Source: Spirogloea muscicola
Lineage: Eukaryota > Streptophyta > Zygnematophyceae > Spirogloeales > Spirogloeaceae
Assembly (NCBI GenBank): GCA_009602725.1
Contig: WELB01000135.1
Coordinates: 47,429 to 111,428 of the forward strand
Direction of reading: 5' to 3'
Length of the DNA stretch: 64,000 nt
Shown: piece by piece, positions 56,843-64,000 of the stretch
Layout of the letters: each line of letters opens with the position of its first letter
How positions within the stretch are numbered: the stretch's first letter is position 1
The notes under the pieces: model-generated
What the model was told of the DNA's origin: nothing
Database searches by the model: none
The model's input: the letters and a program-made list of their open reading frames with translations, nothing else
Program-made: the position numbers and the translations under genes

Positions 56843-59800
56843 CTGGTATCAGAGGCGTCCTTGCATCTGACTAGCCTCGTCATACGGCTGCAGTGCAAGG
56901 TTCCTTCTGCTGTGCTGGTACTGATTAGTCCTGTGTGACTTGAGTTCTCGTGCCAGAGTGTATCCGTGGGTCTGCATCGCCGGGTCGACTGGTGCTGTCC
57001 ATCCTATCGCCCGCTGCATCCACGTGACCGGGGTCGGCAATGGCGGCAGATCCTCCACCACCCCGGCAGAAAGCCGTAGTGCCAGGTCAGTATCTTGCTG
57101 CGTAACCTTCTGCGGTCGGCGGATTGCCTGCCGTGTGGCAAGGAGTTGAAACCGACCGCCGCTGGGCGGCGAAGTCTGACAGTCTGCCAGAGGCTGGTCC
57201 GTACTCCAGTCCTGGTCCCTCCCTCAGTTGCTCGTACGGCTCGCGATCTGGGGGAATACTTGGTGCGCTGCCATGCTTGCTTTGCTCTTCCGGGGCCCCG
57301 GCCTAGCTGAGTATCATCGTGGTAGTATCGTCTCAGCCGTTGTTCCCTACGCTAGCCGCTGACTTGATCTCTCAGTGTGTTGGCGTAAAGGAATGGAGTC
57401 GGAGGAGTCGAGTGCACGACCCAACCCTCCTCCGCGAACCGTACCTCCTCCTGGAGTTGAGGACGTCGTCGATGACCTAGCGCAGCTCCGCACGCCTGGC
57501 CCGGAGGGGCTGACCTCTGAAGAAGCGCGGCGCCTTGAGCGCCTAAAGGAGCAGCTGAAGACTGCTGTTCCCGGTGGGGAGGCACTGGCCAATCTGCTGT
57601 GCGCCGAAGTTCGAACCCTGATCGCCCGGATGTGTGCGGGCGAAGAACGGATTCAACGCCTCAAGGCGAGAGTCAGCCATGGCGCTCGGCTGGGCCGTGC
57701 CCAGCCATGTCAGCCTGCTAAATTCAGCGGGCAGGGCAGTCTTGCAGCTTGGTTGCGCGACATGCAGGCGTGGTTCGCTCTGTGCGAGGCGCCTCCGACA
57801 TCGCACGTCGGGAGCGCTGCCATGTACCTGACCTGCCACGTAGTGGGAATCGGTAAAGTTGTCCTCAACCCCCGGTGTTTTCAACACGTGGGACTTCTTC
57901 ACAAGGTCATTGACGTCAATGTACGGAGAGGTTCATGCAGAGCTGAAGGCACGAAACGAGCTTGACGCCATTCGCATGCGCGGGGATGACTTTGAGGACT
58001 ATGTGAGAAGGTTTCACATGCTCCTGGTCAAGTGTGGGTCAATGGACGCCAGAGACCAGGTTCAGCGCTTCAAAGCTGGTCTGCCCCCGCACATAGCGGC
58101 GCTGTCGCAGGTTGACAAAACGACTTTTCAACCTGTAACAAGCTTGGAGAAGCTTATGGAGCAAGCTCGTCAGTCATACTCGTTGTACCCCCACTCGCAA
58201 GCGCTTCCTCTGTGAGGAAGATGGCGACAAAGCGGGGCCTTCAACTGCAAAGCGGTTCAAGCCGAAGTCCGGCCTCAAGCCAAGTGGTAAGCCTGGGCCA
58301 TCAGCAAAGTCGGCGCCAGCCAAGGCTCTAGCGAAGTTCGTCCCAGAGGGGGACAGAGCCTGCTTCAGGTGCGGTGAGAAGGGGCACCGGATTCGAGACT
58401 GCCTGCAGCCTCCCAAGTCCCAACCCACCAAGCCGGCATCGACCCGCCCGAAGGGCTACAAGGATAAGGGTAAAGGCAAAGGTGAGTGCCCCTCCCTTTC
58501 ACCTTTGTGGGTGTTTCATCAGCATGATGTGGAAATGCTTTTCAAACGCCTAGGACGAGAGTGTCCGCTGTCTATTATGCCAGTAGTACGCTCTATGCAT
58601 GCGCTGAAGTCAGCACTGGTGAACGAAAGTCCCCTTGTTGTGTGGGTTCCTTCCAAGCAGTTGCAGAAAGCTGCAAGCATGTACTTGAGCTGGATCAGTT
58701 TCCATGGTGCTAAAGAACCGGTGTTCTTCATTCTGCCGTGCAGTCGAGGAGTGAACCCTCAACCTCCGTCGGGGCTGGTGTTGTTGTGTCGCCACGTGGC
58801 GAAGCGCCCCCAAGTGAAGTCGGGAGTTGAAGACGTAGTACGCCCCTCAAAGAAACTGTTAGTATATGTAGCTCGGCAATTTATTCGTACCGTAGTAAGT
58901 GCCTCGGCAGTCGCTGCCGCAGCGCCAACAATGATGTTTTTAGGACTGGTAGCCGGTCAGCCGGCCCAGATCCTTATAGACACAGGGGCCACTGTCTCCT
59001 GCGTCAGTACGAATTTTGTGAAAGACAATGCTTCTATCGTAAAGCCTATTTCTGTCTCTCAAGCTACATTGGCAAATGGACAAACTGCCGAAGTCTTGGG
59101 CTACTGTCGTGTCCCCATACGCATCCAACAGTATAAGACGGTTGTGTCTTGCCTTGTCATTGAGTTGGCACCGGGCTTTTATGTGATTTTGGGCGACGAT
59201 TGGCTTTGTTCCACTGCGGCCCAGCTCGACTTTGATGCGCGGACTTGCTCTGGTCAACGCGGTACTCGTCGTTTTGTGTTGCACAAAGACGTTCCCCGCG
59301 CACCACCATCTGTGATGCTTCCTCTATCCAGCTGTCGGCTATACAGTTCAAGAAGCTCCTTCACGCAGAACCGGCTTCGCCCGTGTATCTGGTGGTGGTA
59401 ATGAGTGATGAGTCTCCCCCTGACTCAGAAGTAGTGAGTGATGTGGCCTCACATAATCCGGCTCTTGACAAGTTGTTGGCAGAATTCTCGGATGTGTTCC
59501 CTGATGTATTGCCAGACGGTCTGCCTCCTCATCGAGGCGTGGCTCACACAATTCCATTGGAGCCCGGCGCTGCGCCGCCGTACCGTCCTATGTATCGACT
59601 GAGTCCCACTCGAATTCCGCGAGATGCAATCCCAAGTGCAGGATTTGCTAAGGAAAAGGCATATTGAGCCTTCCTAGTCGACGTACGGTGCACCGATCCT
59701 ATTCGTCAAGAAGAAGGATGGTAGTCTTCGAATGTGCATCGACTATCGAGCTCTAAACAAGCTCACAGTCAAGAACCGGTATCCGCTGCCGCGAATCGAT

Positions 59801-62433
59801 GATCTGTTCGATCGTCTTGCAGGAGCTAAAGTGTTCAGCTCTCTTGGTTTGCAAAGCGGCTATCACCAAATACGCATTACCCCTGACGACGTGCCAAAGT
59901 CGGCGTTCCGTACGCCAACCGGTCACTTCCAATTTAAGGTGCTCAGCTTTGGCTTGACCAACGCACCTGCCACATTTCAGGCGGTAATGACAAAGGTCTT
60001 TGGCCCCCTACTGTACGATTTCGTACTAGTCTACTTGGATGATATTCTGGTGTTCAGTAAAACGCCGGAAGATCACGTGCGGCACCTGCTGCAAGTGCTG
60101 CAACTGCTCCGTGAAAACAAGTTGTATGCCAAGAAATCCAAGTGTGCCTTTAATCAGCCCGAGCTGACATATCTGGGGCACGTATTGGGCAAAGACGGGG
60201 TTCGCGTCGACCCCAAAAAGACTGCTGTAGTAAAGGACTGGCCGGTGATAAAGAATGTGCCAACATTGCGTTCCTTCTTAGGATTCGCAAATTACTTCCG
60301 CAAGTTCCTGCAAGGTTACGGAAGTATGGCAAGACCTCTTACGAAGCTCACTCGTAAGGACGTACCATGGGGGTGGCCGTCCGAGTACCAGAAGGCATTC
60401 GAGGACATAAAACGGGTCCTGGTTAATCCACCCGTCTTGGCCTTGCCTCGAGAAGGCGTGCCATTTGAAGTAATCTGTGACGCCTCATTGATCGGTATTG
60501 GTGCCGTTCTCTTGCAGGAGGGTCACCCCGTAGCATTTGAGAGTCGCCTGCTTCGTCCGGCAGAGCGCAACTATACTACGGGGGAGCAAGAGCTCCTTGC
60601 TGTTGTGCACGCCTTACGTGTGTGGCGATGCTATCTCGAGGGTGTTGAATTTATGGTCGTAACGGATCACTGTCCGTTGACCTACTTTCACACACAACAG
60701 CGTTTGAGCAGGCGTCAAACAAGGTGGGCAGAGTTGTTGGCCATATTCAAATTCCAGTGGGTGTACCGCCCTGGAAGCTTGAATGTCGCGGATCCGGTGA
60801 GCCGCAACATTGCAGGGGCTGATGTGGCAGCTGTCTTGCACGCTACAGGTGTTCAGACCGCAGACGTGCGGCCTACTCGTGGAGCTGCTCGGCAGCCACC
60901 CGCCAACCTCTCTGAGCTGTATGTGCGTATTCGCAATGGGTATAGCACCGACCCATGGTTTGCAGATGCAACCAATACACGCACACTCGTGTCTGACCAA
61001 GATTTTTGGTGGCGAGGGGACGCCATTGTGGTTCCTGACTGCAATGCCCTACGTAGTACCATCATGCAAGAGATGCATGAGCCACCCTATAGTGGTCATT
61101 TGGGTATGGGGAAAACAAAGAAAGCTATTCAGCTTCTCTTTTGGTGGCCTGGCTTGAAAGCCCAGGTCCAGTCTTTTGTGAAGACTTGCGCCACCTGCCA
61201 GCGTAGTAAGGCACGCACGCTCTCACAAGCCTGCCGGGTTACTCCAACCCTTGGAGATTTCTCCGCGAAACTGGTCTGATGTCAGTGTGGATTTCGTTAC
61301 CCAACTGCCTAAGACGAAAATAGGCTATGATGCCAGTGTCGTGTTTGTGGATAGTCTAAGTAAAATGGTGTATTTTGCGCCTACGACCACTAAAGCGTCC
61401 GCTCAGGAATATGCTGGTATATTTGTGGACCGTGTGTGGAAACTGCACGGAGTGCCCGAGCGAATCGTGTCTAATCGCGAACCTCGCTTCACGGGTTACT
61501 TCTGGCGAGAAGTGTGCAGGCTTATTGGCACTAAGCAATCCTTATCCACGGCATTTCACTTCCAAACGGATGGTCAGACCGAACGGATGAATCGGATTTT
61601 GGAAGACATGTTACGGCATTTTGTAAACCCCAGCCAGACTGACTGGGATAAGTATCTCGCTCCCGCGGAATATGCGGTGAACAATGCCTTTCATGAGTCC
61701 ATCAAGAACACCCCTTTCTTCCTTAACTACGGTGAGCATCCCCGAGCACCTTTACAGGTGGGGAGGCCGGAACTTGTGCCGGCCGCAACAACCTTTACCG
61801 GTCACCTCCTGGAAGCTCAGCAGAGGGCAAGGCAATGCTTGGAGATTGCCCAGCAACGGCAAAAGGAATATGCTGATCGACGTCGTCGAGATATCTCCTT
61901 CGACGTGGGTGCTCAAGTGCTCTTGAGCACGAAGCACCTCTCCATGCGAACTGTCGGCACGCCTAAGTTGCTGCCAAAGTGGGTTGGACCCTTTCATGTA
62001 GTGCGCCGTATCGGGCCGGTCGCATACGAGCTGGAAACACCTGTACACTGGAAATCCACAAGGTCTTCCACGTGTCCCAGCTCGAACCAATCCATTCGGA
62101 TGGTCGTGTCCAACCGCCCCCACTTTCCCTCGTCGTTGCCAACGAGGAAAAATTTCAGGTGGAGGAGATCTTGTCTCACCGAGACAAACTCCGTGGGCGA
62201 CGTAAGTCCCGAGAGTATCTAGTAAAGTGGCTCGGTTGTGGACCTGAGCACAATACATGGGAACCGGCGGCCAATCTTGCCCATTGTCGCGCCGTTCTCC
62301 GTAAGTATCTTGCCAAGGGGCATTTCCCTTTGCGTCGTAGTACCACACACCCCCGTCGAATTTAACTTCTTCGGATTCGTAGTGTCATGTCCTTGTTCCC
62401 GAGGACGTGAATATCTAAGTGGGGGGTTCCATT
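56843..62433 (+). mobile_element. Second gypsy internal region (chromovirus gag-pol, fossil)
   Basis: Same order as the first: primer site 56844-56855, leader, gag from about 57375, zinc knuckle near 58370, protease near 58980 (DTGATVSCV), reverse transcriptase about 59690-60370, RNase H 60390-60840, integrase 61040-62050, chromodomain 62150-62320, purine tract near 62418. It is broken, about five breaks, distributed differently from the first unit. Confidence 0.85.
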
Positions 62434-63815
62434 CGTAACGTCCCCGCCGTTACGGGACTCTTAACTCCGAGTTAAGCGCTACCGTGTAACCTACTGACGC
62501 GCACGTGCCTGACGCGTGCAACGCGCATGTGACGCGCGAGTGACCTGCGCGAGGTGACGCGCGGTGTGACGCGCCTGTCAGCGATGTGATGCACAGGCGC
62601 GCCGCCTCCAGCAGAGGTGGCGAATCCTGGACTTCCGGAGAGGAAGCTCCTCGGCATATTCTGGTATCTGCCAACACACCCGTAATGACGCCGCGCCACA
62701 CCCGTGACGCACTGGCGGCGCCGCAAGCCGGCGCCGCAGGCTGGCCGCCATTGGCCGCCACTGGCCGCCACTTCCAGAAGGAAGCCGCGTGGCCTGGCCA
62801 CGTACTAGATTCCCCTTGTCGGGCCCGCCTTCCCGAGGTGGGCCCTGAGACGAACCTCCCAGAGACCCCTGGGGAGGGTGGCACGTGAAGCACTACAAGT
62901 AGGGCTGAGAGCAGACTCGGGTAACTCGGTCAATCACAGTGAAGCCCGCGAGAGAGAGGCGCAGCCCTGCTGCCGCCTGCTGCCGCAGCCCGCCGACGCA
63001 GCCCTGCTGCTGCCTGCTGCCGCAGCCCGTCGCCGCATCCCGTCGTGGCGGATCTTCATCGGCTCTCTGTGAGTAAGACTGTGACTGCAGTCGCTGGCCC
63101 GCACTTGAGAGGTGAGCTGCTGACTGTCGGCAGCATCTCAGGCCAAGACTTCTGCTGTGTGATACACGTGGTGTAGTGAAACAGCCGTCTGGTTAAGCCA
63201 CATGGCTCTGTTGGCATTACATGACCGACTATTTGGGCCAGGTGCCCTGCCAGCTGTCAGGCTGGCTGGCCGGTGGCCCGCCCGGGTGCGGACTCCGCCC
63301 GTCCGGAAATACCCCTCAAGAATCCGCCCGGCCAAGGGAGGACCTTTGGCCTGCCGCAAGGCGGGCCTTGGGGCGAACCTGCTCACACCCCTGGAGGGGG
63401 GGTGGCACGGGGAAGCACCAAGGAGCCTCAGGGGCAGAGGCTCCACAATCAGTTCGAGCCGAGGAAGCCTTGGAGCAGCCTTGCCGCTGCTCGCCGCCGC
63501 AGCCGCCGCCGCACTGCTCTGCGGGGCCTGCTGCGCCGGCCTGCGCCCAGGAGCTGGAGTCGCCGTCGAGGCGGCGCCACAGGGCCTGTCTTCCGCTGCG
63601 CTATGCGCTAGTGCTTCCTTGTGTAGTGGGTTGGCTCCTAAACCCCTTATGCTCGAATACAATAAGGACTCTCTCCCTCTAACTGCGTGTTCAGGGCGAG
63701 ATTCATTACACGTGGTGCTTCGCTGTGCTGGGGGTTTGTCTCAAAACCCCAATGACCGAACTCAATCAGGACATAACTGACCCTCGACCGTGTCTTAAGG
63801 GTCAGGAATGCTTCA
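62434..63815 (+). mobile_element. LTR-A, last of the tandem array, interrupted by LTR-B
   Basis: The LTR starts about 62434 and resumes after the LTR-B at 63711, ending GGAATGCTTCA at 63815. Without the insertion it is about 840 bp; the GC-rich U3 is somewhat shorter than in the other two. Confidence 0.85.
63172..63710 (+). mobile_element. Solo LTR-B in the last LTR-A
   Basis: It begins TGTAGTGAAACAGCC and ends GATTCATTACA, 539 bp. TSD CGTGG is perfect (63167-63171 and 63711-63715). As it sits in the youngest array, LTR-B was mobile more recently than the array. Confidence 0.85.
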
Positions 63816-64000
63816 GCTACCTTGAATGCTTCCAAAGTGCGGGCTGCAGGACTGCGTCCGACTCGTCAAGCTTCTCAGCTCCCCACGAAAGACCTCTCTG
63901 AGCTCTATGTCCGTATCCGTCAAGGGTATGGCACCGACCCGTGGTTTGCTCATGCCGCCAAAGCGAGCACCCTCGCTGATGACAAAGGCTTCTTTCTGGT
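63816..64000 (+). mobile_element. Outer gypsy fossil, continuation (RNase H-integrase linker)
   Basis: After the right TSD copy, the frame encodes LSELYVRIRQGYGTDPWFA, which is the segment following RNase H in the family. It is the continuation of the element at 48404-49426 and runs off the window. Confidence 0.75.

Larger units (their letters stand above)
49427..63815 (+). mobile_element. Tandem Ty3/gypsy chromovirus array: LTR-internal-LTR-internal-LTR
   Basis: Three LTR-A copies surround two internal regions of the same family. The whole array has one perfect TSD, GCTAC (49422-49426 and 63816-63820), inside the outer gypsy RNase H-integrase junction. The middle LTR directly borders both internals (purine tract on the left, primer site on the right), so the two units share it, as expected after unequal LTR recombination. 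The two internals are nearly the same by eye. Both units are broken, each with a handful of breaks; this is the youngest and best-preserved gypsy material in the window. Confidence 0.85.

Overview
The window looks like nuclear DNA of a green alga. One recognisable host gene sits at the left edge, and it encodes a plastid nucleoid-associated (YbaB/EbfC, STIC2-type) protein with four GT-AG introns. Two short plant-type telomere tracts (TTTAGGG) and LTR-element primer sites matching initiator tRNA-Met (TGGTATCAGAGG) agree with the green lineage. Genus cannot be read from this sequence.

Almost everything right of about 2.3 kb is transposable-element sequence. From 2.3 to 13.7 kb the notable part is a non-LTR retrotransposon (LINE). 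It has one full-length 1335-codon ORF (zinc fingers, reverse transcriptase, restriction-like endonuclease) plus many severely 5'-truncated copies. All copies end in the same short tail with a conserved hairpin. From 9.5 to 64 kb the DNA is a multi-layer nest of Ty3/gypsy chromovirus fossils. I sort their long terminal repeats into four related groups, named here LTR-A (about 890 bp), LTR-B (about 540 bp, only seen alone), LTR-C (about 600-900 bp, U3 with tandem repeats) and LTR-D (about 700 bp). Target-site duplications (TSDs) let many insertions be ordered in time.

Layout: host gene 24-1460; LINE zone 2.3-8.5 kb; old plus-strand gypsy fossil 11.1-22.65 kb, interrupted by a second, lower-GC gypsy lineage carrying a cytosine-methyltransferase-like domain (12.5-14.3 kb), by a lone LTR-C and by a three-deep LTR nest (19.27-21.30 kb); minus-strand gypsy 22.7-26.9 kb; an 18.7-kb segment (26929-45597) that appears inverted; inside it a minus-strand element with two near-identical LTRs and a matching TSD (33478-40276); and at 49427-63815 a tandem LTR-internal-LTR-internal-LTR array inserted as one unit with TSD GCTAC.

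The most interesting points are the methyltransferase-like domain in a retroelement fossil, the base-exact split of one element that marks an inversion, the conserved LINE tail hairpin, the covarying hairpin shared by different LTR groups, and a gypsy subfamily that seems to have multiplied while already non-coding. No tRNA, rRNA, CRISPR array or bacterial-type operon was seen.
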